64,000 bases of DNA from Nemertoderma westbladi (GCA_032718475.1 JAUCBJ010004046.1:53648-117647), one strand, 5' to 3'. Shown: positions 22,901 to 31,119, numbered from the stretch's first letter. Translations and numbers: made by a program. Notes: generated by a model not told the origin, from the sequence alone.

Positions 22901-23194
22901 GGTGCGGGGGGCGGTGCCCGTGGTGCGGGGAGCGGTGCCCGGGGTGCGAGGGGCGGTGCCCTTGGTGCTGGGGGCGGTGCCCGTGGTGCCGGGGGCGGTG
23001 CCCGTGGTGCTGGTGGCGGTGCCCGTGGTGCTGGGGGCGGTGCCCGTGGTGCTGGGGGCGGTGCCCGGGGTGTTGGGAGCGGTGCCCTGGGGTCGTTTGG
23101 CGGTGCCCGGGGTGTTGGGGGCGGTGCCCGGGGCTCAGCATTTGGTCCAGGACGGCGACGGAGGGGCACCGGACTCGGATTCCATGGCAACTGA
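9887..23194 (+). CDS. NKRF-like: NKRF-like nuclear RNA-binding protein, five-exon model
   Basis: Five exons read in phase and give the NKRF domain order: XTBD, two dsRBD-like domains, G-patch, R3H. Best model: 9887 to about 10398, about 11484 to 12143, 15492-15588, 16224-16409 and 22295-23194, totalling 2,355 bases or 784 residues. The last three introns have clear GT and AG ends and matching phases (2, 0, 0). The first intron's ends are uncertain; 10208 or 10385 joined to 11492 also keep frame. In vertebrates NKRF is a nucleolar and nuclear protein that recruits XRN2 through its XTBD and the helicase DHX15 through its G-patch in pre-rRNA processing. The same role here is inferred from domain order. 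Vertebrate NKRF ends shortly after R3H. This protein carries about 200 extra residues of heptad repeats. Introns are loaded with repeats, including a 3.4-kb satellite. Confidence 0.8.
10823..11094. mobile_element. 272-bp MITE in NKRF-like intron 1
   Basis: A perfect 17-bp inverted repeat (10823-10839 and 11078-11094, CGTTTCAGCATCGGTGG at the left) bounds 272 bases. The interior has a (TA)n tract near 10878-10902 and an imperfect direct duplication of about 66 bases, each copy ending ttctaaccaaaacaat. That core recurs elsewhere in the window, inverted at about 12607-12650, at 17674-17690, at 60420-60440 and near 2617, so a small dispersed family is present. Nothing is coded. Confidence 0.8.
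11484..12143 (+). CDS. NKRF-like: NKRF-like exon 2: first dsRBD-like domain and start of the second
   Basis: The frame is open from 11326 to 12198, and the exon ends with GT at 12144-12145 (phase 2). The start is not certain: AG at 11482-11483 (phase 2), 11490-11491 (phase 1) or 11503-11504 (phase 2). It encodes P-V-S-V-L-E-N-A-C, a beta region, H-R-C-S-V-V-L-N-N-I-C-L-A-T-A and a basic helix K-N-R-C-A-E-I-A-V-K-R-I, the layout of a double-stranded-RNA-binding fold. A basic linker follows. The exon then opens a second such domain (S-T-I-L-N-N-S-C-Q-R-C-R-L-E-V-Q-F) that is completed in the next exon. The split codon AG|A gives Arg, matching the R-C-D/E-V-x-V/I-A-G motif of the family. Confidence 0.75.
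12247..12482 (+). mobile_element. 5'-truncated LINE copy (3' end only) in NKRF-like intron 2
   Basis: The bases 12254-12437 encode the last 60 residues of the reverse transcriptase protein seen at 28213-29955, about 90% identical at base level (L-W-Q-P-H-G-V-N-K-H-G-G-Q). It includes the same short 3' UTR (atgcagcatgccgatc) and ends in a (TAG)n tract at about 12453-12468. A dead-on-arrival insertion of this kind with a trinucleotide tail is typical of RTE-clade LINEs. No clean target duplication is visible. Confidence 0.85.
12483..14654. other. Intron 2 sequence with short repeats, no exon seen
   Basis: About 12600-12670 is an inverted copy of the MITE core of 10823-11094. An acattgaggcgag-tattaat block at 12678-12700 recurs at 21841-21865. 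Two patches (13360-13450 and 14020-14215) are tttcag/ttccag/ttctag hexamer-like repeats. AT-rich low complexity fills 13000-13250. No coding exon is supported. Confidence 0.55.
14655..14690. repeat. 36-bp perfect palindrome
   Basis: The two 18-base halves, 14655-14672 and 14673-14690, are exact reverse complements centred on CCATGG. It lies 6 bases from the foldback element at 14697-14944. Confidence 0.95.
14697..14944. mobile_element. Foldback (long inverted repeat) element in NKRF-like intron 2
   Basis: The outer arm aaggaatactccacct...ggtgatggtcacagt (14697-14735) matches the reverse complement of 14906-14944. An inner arm (about 14782-14840) matches 14850-14905, meeting at a loop of about 10 bases near 14845. 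One arm carries an extra insertion with an A-rich stretch and (TA)n. A transcript of this intron would form a long hairpin. Confidence 0.85.
15326..15344. repeat. C19 homopolymer
   Basis: Nineteen consecutive C. Similar tracts occur at 17349 (G17), 21886 (C19), 56568 (G29), 58078 (C15) and 63011 (C16). Confidence 0.95.
15492..15588 (+). CDS. NKRF-like: NKRF-like exon 3: end of second dsRBD-like domain
   Basis: 97 bases between TTCACCAG and GTATCTG. With the two bases from exon 2 it reads R-C-D-V-Y-V-A-G-Q-Y-V-G-S-G, then S-Q-K-T-A-K-L-L-A-A-E-S-A-M, the beta strand, loop and second helix (K-x-A-K-x-x-A-A-x-x-A-M) of a dsRBD. Entry phase is 2 and exit phase is 0. The exon is too short to stand out by ORF length. 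Confidence 0.85.
15845..15972. repeat. 130-bp inverted-repeat (MITE-like) structure in intron 3
   Basis: The left arm 15845-15890 (ttcaactattctgtc..., gttgagttttacac) pairs with the right arm 15925-15972 (gtgtaaaactcaac..., gcagaataactgaa) with a few mismatches, around a cgagcgaagcgag centre. Confidence 0.75.
16224..16409 (+). CDS. NKRF-like: NKRF-like exon 4: start of the G-patch domain
   Basis: A pyrimidine tract ending TTTTTACAG at 16223 and a donor GAG|GTAAGG at 16410 bound 186 bases (62 codons, phase 0 on both sides). The exon reads Y-I-R-P-R-F-P-V-I-R-E-S, then N-K-G-M-Q-M-M-K-R-M-G-W-S. This is the G-patch core in which a small residue precedes M-x-x-M-G-W. The G-patch continues across the intron into exon 5 (R-A-G-L-G). 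G-patches bind and activate DEAH helicases such as DHX15. Confidence 0.85.
16410..17910. other. Left part of NKRF-like intron 4, no exon seen
   Basis: About 16490-16600 has a ctccgg/ttccgg-rich patch with no recognisable product. A G17 tract lies at 17349-17365. A MITE-core match (tttattgttttggtt) is at 17674-17690. Otherwise the sequence is AT-rich and unique. Confidence 0.6.
17911..21318 (+). repeat. 48-bp satellite, exactly 71 copies, inside NKRF-like intron 4
   Basis: Units begin gggtaggatgggttgacctc at 17911 and repeat every 48 bases to 21318. 17911 + 71 x 48 = 21319, so the array has no net indel across 3,408 bases. Variation is by substitution at a few fixed sites (g/t before gtagg, c/a in gacctc, g/c in cag[g/c]tgag, a/c in accc[a/c]tc). 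These sites are linked into higher-order groups. By my count 44 units carry CAGGTGAG, a strong splice-donor sequence in the sense of the gene, and 27 carry CAGCTAAG or CAGCTGAG. All frames have stops, so it is not coding. Confidence 0.97.
21319..22294. other. Right part of NKRF-like intron 4
   Basis: AT-rich sequence with a C19 tract (21886-21904) and a second copy of the acattgaggcgag block at 21841. The intron ends TTGTTACCCCGCAG at 22294. No exon is seen. Confidence 0.6.
22295..23194 (+). CDS. NKRF-like: NKRF-like exon 5: end of G-patch, R3H domain, heptad-repeat tail
   Basis: The exon opens in phase 0 after CCCCGCAG and stops TGA at 23192-23194. It first completes the G-patch (S-R-A-G-L-G). 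An R3H domain follows: L-L-E-E-Y-I-R-S-N-R, D-L-T-F-T-K, then E-E-R-A-R-I-H-R-L-C-R-K-Y-N-L-K-S-H-S-H-G, carrying the Arg-x3-His of R3H, and V-G-R-F-L-V-V-G-R-R. R3H binds single-stranded nucleic acid. This resembles the end of vertebrate NKRF closely. The tail then has two heptad tracts: about 11 degenerate G-N-H-x-N-x-M units (about 22610-22830) and about 14 G-G-G-A-R-G-A units (about 22900-23140). Both have a 21-base DNA period. The second tract is very GC-rich in an AT-rich window. Confidence 0.85.
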   Translation, partial: PSNAFMSRAGLGSSVVDDGLLRGAERLLEEYIRSNRTDDLTFTKGMSTEERARIHRLCRKYNLKSHSHGTGVGRFLVVGRRMTPAETLNEVVKQGGKTPRLELVNSGNQLGNHDNDMGNHSNHMGNYGNQIGDLGKQMSGLGNHIGNEAVDNSLQMGIHSNRLSSPCNQLRNYGNRFGARWDPDGRTSGGGGWARGAGDSAPGAGGGARGAGSGARGARGGALGAGGGARGAGGGARGAGGGARGAGGGARGAGGGARGVGSGALGSFGGARGVGGGARGSAFGPGRRRRGTGLGFHGN

Positions 23195-23314
23195 TTCTCA
23201 TCTGGGTTTTATTTTACCATAAATTATTACAGTAAATGTAATTTCAGGATACAAATAATATTTATTTGTAAAATTTAAAAATTTGTTTGTTTTACATAAT
23301 TTTGTATAATATTG

Positions 23315-26300
23315 TCTGTCTCCAGACTGTCTGTTTCCGGACTGTCTGTCGTTGGAGTGTCTGTGCCAGACTGTATTTGTCCGGACTGTCTGTGTCCAGA
23401 ATGTATGTCTCCAGACTGTATGTATCCGGACTGTCTGTGCCCAGACTGTTTTTGTCCGGACTGTCTTTGTCCGAACTGTATGTGTCCGGACTGTCTGTGT
23501 CCAGACTGTCGTCCAGAATGCATATCTCCAGACTGTCGTTGTCCAGACTGTATGTCTCCAGACTGTATGTATCCGGACTGTCTGTGCCCAGACTGTTTTT
23601 GTCCGGACTGTCTTTGTCCGAACTGTATGTGTCCGGACTGTCTGTGTCCAGACTGTCGTTGTCCAGAATGCATATCTCCAGACTGTCGTTGTCCAGACTG
23701 TATGTCTCCAGACTGTATGTATCCGGACTGTCTGTGCCCAGACTGTTTTTGTCCGGACTGTCTTTGTCCGAACTGTATGTGTCCGGACTGTCTGTGTCCA
23801 GACTGTCGTTGTCCAGAATGCATATCTCCAGACTGTCGTTGTCCAGACTGTCTGTGTCCAGACTGTATGTCCTCAGACTGTCTGTATCTAGACTGTATGT
23901 CTCCAGACTGTATTTGTCCGGACTGTATGTCTCCAGACTGTATGTGTCCGGAATGTCTGTGCCCAGACTGTATTTGTCAGGACTGTCTGTGTCCAGACTG
24001 TCTGTGTCCAGACTGTATGTCTCCAGACTCTATTTGTCCGGACTGTCTGTGTCCAGACTGTATGTCTCCAGACTGTATGTATCCGGACTGTCTTTGTCCG
24101 AACTCTATGTGTCCGTACTGTCTGTGCCCAGACTGTATTTGTCCGGACTGTCTGTGCCCAGACTGTATTTGTCCCGACTGTCTGTGCCCAGACTGTATTT
24201 GTCCGGACTGCCTTTGTCCAGACTGTATGTCTCCGGATTGTATTTGTCCGGACTGTCTGTGTCCAGACTGTATGTCTCCAGACTGTATTTGTCCGGACTG
24301 TCTGTACCCAGACTGCATTTGTCAGGACTTTCTGTATTCAGACTGTATGTCCCCAGACTGTCTGTGTCCAGACTGTATGTCTCCAGACTGTATTTGTCCG
24401 GACTGTCTGTGTCCAGAATGTATGTCTCCAGACTGTATGTATCCGGACTGTCTGTGCCCAGACTGTTTTTGTCCGGACTGTCTTTGTCCGAACTGTATGT
24501 GTCCGGACTGTCTGTGTCCAGACTGTCGTTGTCCAGAATGCATATCTCCAGACTGTCGTTGTCCAGACTGTATGTCTCCAGACTGTATGTATCCGGACGT
24601 TCTGTGCCCAGACTGTCTGTGTCCAGACTGTATGTCCTCAGACTGTCTGTATCTAGACTGTATGTCTCCAGACTGTATTTGTCCGGACTGTATGTCTCCA
24701 GACTGTATGTGTCCGGAATGTCTGTGCCCAGACTGTATTTGTCAGGACTGTCTGTGTCCAGACTGTCTGTGTCCAGACTGTATGTCTCCAGACTCTATTT
24801 GTCCGGACTGTCTGTGTCCAGACTGTATGTCTCCAGACTGTATGTATCCGGACTGTCTTTGTCCGAACTCTATGTGTCCGTACTGTCTGTGCCCAGACTG
24901 TATTTGTCCGGACTGTCTGTGCCCAGACTGTATTTGTCCCGACTGTCTGTGCCCAGACTGTATTTGTCCGGACTGCCTTTGTCCAGACTGTATGTCTCCG
25001 GATTGTATTTGTCCGGACTGTCTGTACCCAGACTGCATTTGTCAGGACTTTCTGTATTCAGACTGTATGTCCCCAGACTGTCTGTGTCCAGACTGTATGT
25101 CTCCAGACTGTATGTGTCCGGACTGTCTTTGTCCGAACTCTATGTGTCCGTACTGTCTGTGCCCAGACTGTCTGTGTCCAGACTGTATGTCTCCAGACTG
25201 TATGTGTCCGGACTGTCTGTGTCCAGACTGTCTGTGTCCAGACTGTATGTCTCCAGACTGTATTTGTCCGGACTGTCTGTACCCAGACTGAATTTGTCAG
25301 GACTTTCTGTATTCAGACTGTATGTCCCCAGACTGTCTGTGTCCAGACTGTATGTCTCCAGACTGTATGTGTCCGGACTGTCTTTGTCCGAACTCTATGT
25401 GTCCGTACTGTCTGTGCCCAGACTGTATTTGTCCGGACTGTCTGTGCCCAGACTGTATTTGTACGGACTGCCTTTGTCCAGACTGTATGTCTCCAGACTG
25501 TATGTCTCCAGACTGTCTGGATCCAGACTATCTGTGTCCGGTCTGTCTCTCTCTGGAGTGTCTCTGTCGGATTGTCTGTCTACGGACTGTCTGTGTCCGT
25601 ACAGTCTCTGCAGGGTTGTCTGTGCCCAGACTGTATGTCCCCAGACTGTCTGTGTCCAGACTGTTTGTCTCCATACTGTATGTGTCCGGACTGTCTTTGT
25701 CCGAACTGTATGTGTCCGGACTGTCTGTGCCCAGACTGTATTTGTCCGGACTGTCTGTGTCCAGACTGCATGTCTCCAGACCCTATGTCTCCAGACTGTC
25801 TGGATCCGGACTATCTGTGTCCGGTCTGTCTGTCTCTGGAGTGTCTCTGCCACATTGTCTGTCAACGGACTGTCTGTGTCCGTACAGTCTCTGCCGGGTT
25901 GTCTGTGCCCAGACTGTATTTGTCAGGACTGTCTGTGTCCAGACTGTATTTGTCCGGACTGTCTGTGTCCATAATGTATGTCTCCAGACTGTCTGTGTCC
26001 AGACTGTATGTCTCCAGTCTGTATTTGTCCGGACTGTCTTTGTCCGGTCTGTCTTTGTCCAGACTGTATGTCTCCAGACTGTATTTGTCCGGTCTGTCTT
26101 TGTCCGGTCTGTCTTTGTCCAAACTGTATGTCTCCACTGTATGTGTCCGGACTGTCTTTGTCCGAACTGTATGTGTCCGGACTGTCTGTACCCAGACTGT
26201 AATTGTCCGGACTGTCTGTGTCCAGAGACCAGAATGTATGTCTCCAGACTGTCTGTGTCCAGACTGTATGTCTCCAGACTCTATTTGTCCGGACTGTCTG

Positions 26301-27820
26301 TGCCCAGACTGTATGTCTCCAGACTGTCTGTATCCAGACTGTATGTCTCCAGACTGTATTTGTCCGGACTGTCTGTGTCCAGACTGTATTTGTCCGGACT
26401 GTCTGTGTCCAGACTGTTTGTCTCCAGACTCTATTTGTCCGGACTGTCTGTGTCCACACTGTATGTCACCAGACTGTCTGTATTCAGACTGTATGTCTCC
26501 ACTCCAGACTGTATTTGTCCGGACTGTGTCCAGACTGTATGTCTCCAGACTCTATTTGTCCGGACTGTCTGTGTCCAGACTGTATGTCTCCAGACTGTCT
26601 GTATCCAGACTGTATGTCTCCAGACTGTATTTGTCCGGACTGTCTGTGTCCAGACTGTATTTGTCCGGACTGTCTGTGTCCAGACTGTTTGTCTCCAGAC
26701 TCTATTTGTCCGGACTGTCTGTGTCCACACTGTATGTCTCCAGACTGTCTGTATTCAGACTGTATGTCTCCACTCCAGACTGTATTTGTCCGGACTGTAT
26801 GTCTCCAGACTGTATGTGTCCGGAATGTCTGTGCCCAGACTGTATTTGTCCGGATTGTCTGTATTCAGACTGTATGTCTCCAGACTGTATTTGTCCGGAC
26901 TGTCTGTGTCCAGACTGTAGGTCTCCAGACTGTCTGTATTTAGAATGTATGTTTCCAGACTGTCTGTGTCCAGACTGTATGTCTCCAGACTGTCTGTATT
27001 CAGACTGTATGTCTCCAGACTGTATTTGTCCGGACTGTATGTCTCCAGACTGTATGTGTCCGGAATGTCTGTGCCCAGACTGTATTTGTTCGGATTGTCT
27101 GTATTCAGACTGTATATTTCCAGACTGTCTGTATCCAGACTGTATGTCTTCAGACTGTATTTGTCCGGACTGTCTGTGTCCAGACTGTATTTGTCCGGAC
27201 TGTCTGTGTCCAGACTGTATGTCTCCAGACTGTATGTGTCCGGAATGTCTTTGCCCAGACTGTACTTGTCCGGATTGTCTGTGTCCAGACTGTATTTGTC
27301 CGGACTGCCTTTGTCCAGACTGTATGTCTCCAGACTGTCTGTGTCCAGACTGTATGTCTCCAGACTGTATGTATCCGGACTGTCTGTGCCCAGACTGTAT
27401 GTTTCCGGACTGACTGTCTGTTCTCAGACTGTATTTGTCCGGACTGTCTGTGCCCAGACTGTATTTGTCCGGACTGTCTGTGCCCAGACTGTATTTGTTC
27501 GGACTGCCTGTGACCAGACTGTATGTCTCCAGACTGTATTTGTCCGGACTGACTGAGCCTAGACTGTATTTGTTCGGACTGCCTGCGACCAGACTGTATG
27601 TCTCCAGACTGTATTTGTCCGGACTGCCTGTGTCCAGACTGTTTGTCTGCAGACTGTATTTCTCCGGACTGTCTGTGCCCAGACTGTCTATGTCCAGACT
27701 GTATGTCTCCAGACTGTATGTCTCCAGACTGTCTGTCTCCAGACTGTCTGTCTCCAGACTGTATGTGTCCGGACTGTCTGTCTCCGGACTATGTGTTGTC
27801 CGAACTGTCTATTTCCAGCT
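23315..27820. repeat. 15-bp minisatellite, about 300 copies, downstream of the NKRF-like gene
   Basis: Units of the type tgtccagactgtctg / tctccagactgtatg / tgtccggactgtctg repeat every 15 bases for 4.5 kb, with a few short interruptions (for example 25535-25615 and 25800-25905). The period is a multiple of three and the unit lacks stops in its forward frames, so ORFs of up to 895 codons appear with 5-residue periods (C-x-x-P-D; L-S-V-S-R; T-V-C-V-Q). The three frames are equally open. Longer periods of about 150 and 765 bases are overlaid. It starts about 120 bases after the NKRF-like stop and could be part of its 3' UTR; no AATAAA is seen before it. Confidence 0.95.
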
Positions 27821-28161
27821 TGTCCGGACAATTGACCCGGGAAATTTATGTCTTGATATTTATTACAGTTCTGCCATATGCAATGTAATATAAGTGTTTA
27901 GTACGGGATATAAAAATTTATACAAAACATTCAAACTTTTGTAAAGTATTTACCACCTCACCCCGAGCCCATATGTCCTAAAGTTAATAACGGCCCAAAA
28001 TGTACATCAATACACCAACCAACATTGTATTGTATGAAGGCTGTAAGACTGCTGGGATTAGCGAAATTGCATAGAGTTGGGTCTACTGAAGAAGTAGACT
28101 AGTGCTTATGCTTGGTTGATCCTTGTAGTAAAATATTTTTTTGGGAAAGTTCCTTTGTGAT
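27821..28161. other. Spacer, no gene seen
   Basis: Unique AT-rich sequence between the minisatellite and the LINE tail. It contains a small hairpin, gtctact-gaag-agtagac, near 28080-28100. Confidence 0.5.
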
Positions 28162-29957
28162 TAACTACTACTACTACTACTAGGATCGGCATGCTGCATT
28201 GCAGCTGCATTTTTAAGAATGCTGTGCCGGCTTGTCAACAAAATTGCACCGCCACAACTCCCTATCACCCATGACATTTGCTAGATCATCCGCATCTTTA
28301 AGGCCAGTGTCCTTTAAGATGCGTCTCAAGAAAGTCATGGGCTGTCCACCATGCTTATTCACTCCATGAGGCTGCCAAAGTACAAGATTATGCACTGGCT
28401 GGTCCTCACGGCGAAAGCAATGTCCTGCAAAGCGGAGGCGATTTTGTTCTAGTGTCAAGCTTGGGGGAACCAATGAGACACCTCCAATGTTATATAGTGT
28501 CTGGTTGGAGATGTGTGCATTGTACTTGACACAATGTACCCGGCGTAGCATTCTTGTGAATGTGCCATCCAGAGATTTGGTGTCCTCAGCAGTTAGAGCC
28601 CAGCATGGACTCCCGTAGAGGAGTACTGGAACTACTGCTGCTCTAAATAATCGGACCTTAAGTTTCCGATTAATTCTAGGTGACTTCCAAATCCTGGAAA
28701 GCCTATTCAAAGCTGCCCATGCCTTTCCCTTACGTATTCGAAGGTCCTCACCTGACTTCCGGATCCATGATCCCAGGTAACAGAAGTCGTCCACATGCTC
28801 AAGTATACCATCCTTTGAGCTTATGCTCATCCGATCAGAGACTTGCTGAGGACTTTCAAAGTTAACTGTCAGAATTTTGGTCTTTCTGGAGTTAATAAAA
28901 AGACCAACACTAGAAGCAGCATGTTCTAATGAGCTGAGGAGCTGTTGGGCTCCCTCTAATGATTCTGAGAGTACTCCTAAGTCATCAGCAAAGTCTAGAT
29001 CAGTTAGGTACTTGGCAGGATTTCCTCGACTTCTGGAGCCAGTAGGTGGAGTTATCATCACCCCATCATCATTATGATGATCTAAGGACATGCGTAGAAC
29101 ATAGTCAACCACAATAATGAACAAGAATGGTGCAAGTGTGTCTCCTTGGAGTACGCCCCATAACACTTCAAATGGTTCTGTGTCACCGTCAACAGTAGAC
29201 ACAAATGTTGTCGAACCATCGTATACTGATCTGATTGCTGCAATAATTTCATCAGGAATCCCATATAATGAAAGTATGCTGAACATACGTGAGCGAGAGA
29301 CTGAATCAAAGGCCTTGAAGAAGTCAACAAAGATAACAGCCAGATGCCTGTCTTTCTTTTTTGATAACTCTTCAATTATCCTTCTAAGTGCCAAAATGGG
29401 CTCCATGGTCCCACGACCTTTACGGAACCCATTCTGATTTCCACGTAGCAGTCTCTCAATGGGATCCCTGATGCGATTTAATAGAATTCTATTGTATAGT
29501 TTTGCAGCAATCGAGATCAATGAGATTCCCCGAAAAGAACCATAGAGTGTTAGGTTGCCCTTCTTGGGGACTGGCACCAACTTATTTGTTTTCATTTCTT
29601 GTGGGACTCTTGTTGTACGGTACATGTCTACTATGATGGGATAGATGAGCTTTAAACACTCAGGTATTTTAAAGACCTCAGGGGGAACACCATCTACTCC
29701 ACTGGCACGATTGGTCTTAATGCTCTTTGCAGCAGCCTTCACTTCTGCAAAGGAGATATCGCCAATGGGAATATCTGGGAGTACAGACTCAGACACTTTT
29801 ACTTCTATAAAGTTATCAGGCAATACCCTGTCATTATTGAGGAGCTTTTCAAAGTGGGCTTTCCAACCATTGAGGCGATCGGCTGGTGATTCAGCCTTAA
29901 CCTTGGTGGTTGATTGGCTTTTCCGCCCAGTAAGCAGATTGATCGATTTCCACATTG
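28162..29957 (-). mobile_element. 5'-truncated RTE-like LINE with short 3' UTR and trinucleotide tail
   Basis: The element runs on the minus strand from about 29957 to a (TAG)n tail at 28162-28182. Only about 30 bases separate the stop codon from the tail. Short 3' UTRs with microsatellite tails are characteristic of RTE-clade LINEs. The 5' end is cut off inside the ORF, so the endonuclease is missing. A (GATT)n tract (29965-30008) lies next to the truncation point. Confidence 0.8.
28213..29955 (-). CDS. LINE reverse transcriptase (580 codons, no frameshift)
   Basis: The frame carries the ordered reverse transcriptase motifs of non-LTR elements: N-R-A-S-G-V-D-G-V-P-P-E-V-F-K; L-V-P-V-P-K-K-G; F-R-G-I-S-L-I-S-I-A-A-K; N-G-F-R-K-G-R-G-T; the catalytic block A-V-I-F-V-D-F-F-K-A-F-D-S-V; G-V-L-Q-G-D-T-L-A-P; and the second catalytic aspartates in L-D-F-A-D-D-L-G-V-L. 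A thumb-like region and a C-terminal tail (F-A-G-H-C-F-R-R ... W-Q-P-H-G) follow. The reading frame is free of stops and frameshifts over 1.7 kb, so the insertion is fairly young. It lacks an upstream endonuclease, so it is unlikely to be autonomous. Its 3' 230 bases recur at 12247-12482. Confidence 0.9.
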   Translation of the reverse strand: MWKSINLLTGRKSQSTTKVKAESPADRLNGWKAHFEKLLNNDRVLPDNFIEVKVSESVLPDIPIGDISFAEVKAAAKSIKTNRASGVDGVPPEVFKIPECLKLIYPIIVDMYRTTRVPQEMKTNKLVPVPKKGNLTLYGSFRGISLISIAAKLYNRILLNRIRDPIERLLRGNQNGFRKGRGTMEPILALRRIIEELSKKKDRHLAVIFVDFFKAFDSVSRSRMFSILSLYGIPDEIIAAIRSVYDGSTTFVSTVDGDTEPFEVLWGVLQGDTLAPFLFIIVVDYVLRMSLDHHNDDGVMITPPTGSRSRGNPAKYLTDLDFADDLGVLSESLEGAQQLLSSLEHAASSVGLFINSRKTKILTVNFESPQQVSDRMSISSKDGILEHVDDFCYLGSWIRKSGEDLRIRKGKAWAALNRLSRIWKSPRINRKLKVRLFRAAVVPVLLYGSPCWALTAEDTKSLDGTFTRMLRRVHCVKYNAHISNQTLYNIGGVSLVPPSLTLEQNRLRFAGHCFRREDQPVHNLVLWQPHGVNKHGGQPMTFLRRILKDTGLKDADDLANVMGDRELWRCNFVDKPAQHS

Positions 29958-29962
29958 ATCGG

Positions 29963-29964
<2 letters not shown>

Positions 29965-30000
<36 letters not shown>

Positions 30001-30008
30001 GGATTGAT
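29965..30008. repeat. (GATT)n microsatellite
   Basis: About ten tandem GATT units, slightly interrupted, at the truncated end of the LINE. Confidence 0.9.
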
Positions 30009-30698
30009 TGGCAGATTGATCGGTTTGTGATTAAACATCATCACAATTATACAATTCTGTTTAATACAATTAATTTGGTTAAAGGAGCTGTTTTCACTAA
30101 ATATTCCCATCTAATATGCCGTGCGAAATGAGTTAAAGTTATAGTTTATTTTAAATATTACTCATCCAATAAATTTATCAGCTTCGTGTTTGAATTTCAC
30201 AGTTTATCTTTGAAGTGCCGGTTCTTTCTACCACTGTAAGGTAGGCCTATATTTATTAATTTTTGATTTCATCGCATATTACAGTTAGTCCTTATTAAAC
30301 ATTATATTATTAACTAAATAATATATATTTGTTTGTTTTATTCAAACCTGTTGTTAATTGCTCATATATTGTTTTACTTGTAGGCACAATCATATAATAG
30401 AGAATGTTATCTCGATCAGAATGTTGCCAGAATGTAGATTATATAATGGGACTAATGGCCTGTTTATTTGCTTATAATGTGGTTCGATCTGCTATAAGTT
30501 TCGTAAACTTTGATATTTCGTTTATTTGCATGTAGTCACATGTATTTAAATTATGTCCGTATTGTTATTGCGTATTATTAATATACTTTTAAGATACGGT
30601 AAACTATATTTTTATAATATATACGCGATAAATACTGTAGAATCAAAATTTTAATGTTCAAATAATGTTTTAAGATATCACGCCGTGTCTAAAAGTAG
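30009..30698. other. AT-rich spacer, no gene seen
   Basis: Unique AT-rich sequence with TAGGCCTA motifs. No ORF or repeat is supported. Confidence 0.5.
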
Positions 30699-30956
30699 TG
30701 CCTAATCGGACCACATGCGAAAGACGTCTTCTACACCTGTTTCCATCATCACTCAGTAAGTATAAAATAAGCTATCGTTGTATATAGTACCTCACAGTGC
30801 TCATTGTTTTTTATTTCCACTTAGCACCAGGATTGGACAGTAACCAATATTGCATCAGTTATCTTAACTGTCATTGTTTTGGTGCTTTTGATGGTTTCCA
30901 TTGGTTTATTCTGCCGTCATAAGGTAGAACCTCTGTCTCAAATTTTGAGGTTTTGA
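30699..30956 (+). CDS. Candidate small single-pass membrane protein, last two exons
   Basis: An exon ending at 30755 is followed by a 69-base intron with strong signals (CA|GTAAGT; pyrimidine tract TTTTTTATTTCCACTTAG). It joins in phase 0 to an exon at 30825-30956. The joined frame reads D-V-F-Y-T-C-F-H-H-H-S then H-Q-D-W-T-V-T-N-I-A-S. It then has about 21 residues of a clear membrane helix (I-L-T-V-I-V-L-V-L-L-M-V-S-I-G-L-F) and a basic C-R-H-K stop-transfer, and ends V-E-P-L-S-Q-I-L-R-F with TGA at 30954. An AATAAA lies at 31114-31119. No in-frame Met occurs before an in-frame TAG at 30696-30698, so an upstream exon must supply the start; its acceptor would be the AG at 30697-30698, which is weak. 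The alternative frame from ATG 30715 stops after 19 codons. I do not recognise the family. Confidence 0.4.
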
Positions 30957-31113
30957 TCAATTCTGGGCAAATCAGGGGTCAGTGAAACTACCTTGTTGGA
31001 TGTTATATCGAATTTTCCAAATCATCGTATTTCATCAACCAATTACCCTCAACCAAGTGTGCAATTGTAACATATCTGGTCTAGTTTGTGTTGTTGACCA
31101 AATTATTTGACCC

Positions 31114-31119
31114 AATAAA
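31114..31119 (+). terminator. Possible poly(A) signal AATAAA
   Basis: Lies about 160 bases after the stop codon of the candidate membrane-protein exon, a normal spacing for a 3' UTR. Confidence 0.35.

Noticed and set aside
22605-23235. Antisense and alternate-frame ORFs (His- or Cys-rich) over the NKRF-like tail
   Set aside because: They shadow the 21-base coding repeats; the true frame continues directly from the R3H domain.
23275-27893. ORFs of up to 895 codons in the 15-bp array, including Cys-rich C-x-x-P-D repeats
   Set aside because: The period is a multiple of three and the unit has no stop in its forward frames, so all three are open equally; no splice signals, start context or homology favours one.
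28111-28132. cttggttgatcc resembling the 5' end of 18S rRNA
   Set aside because: Similarity stops after about 12 bases and no further rRNA sequence follows.
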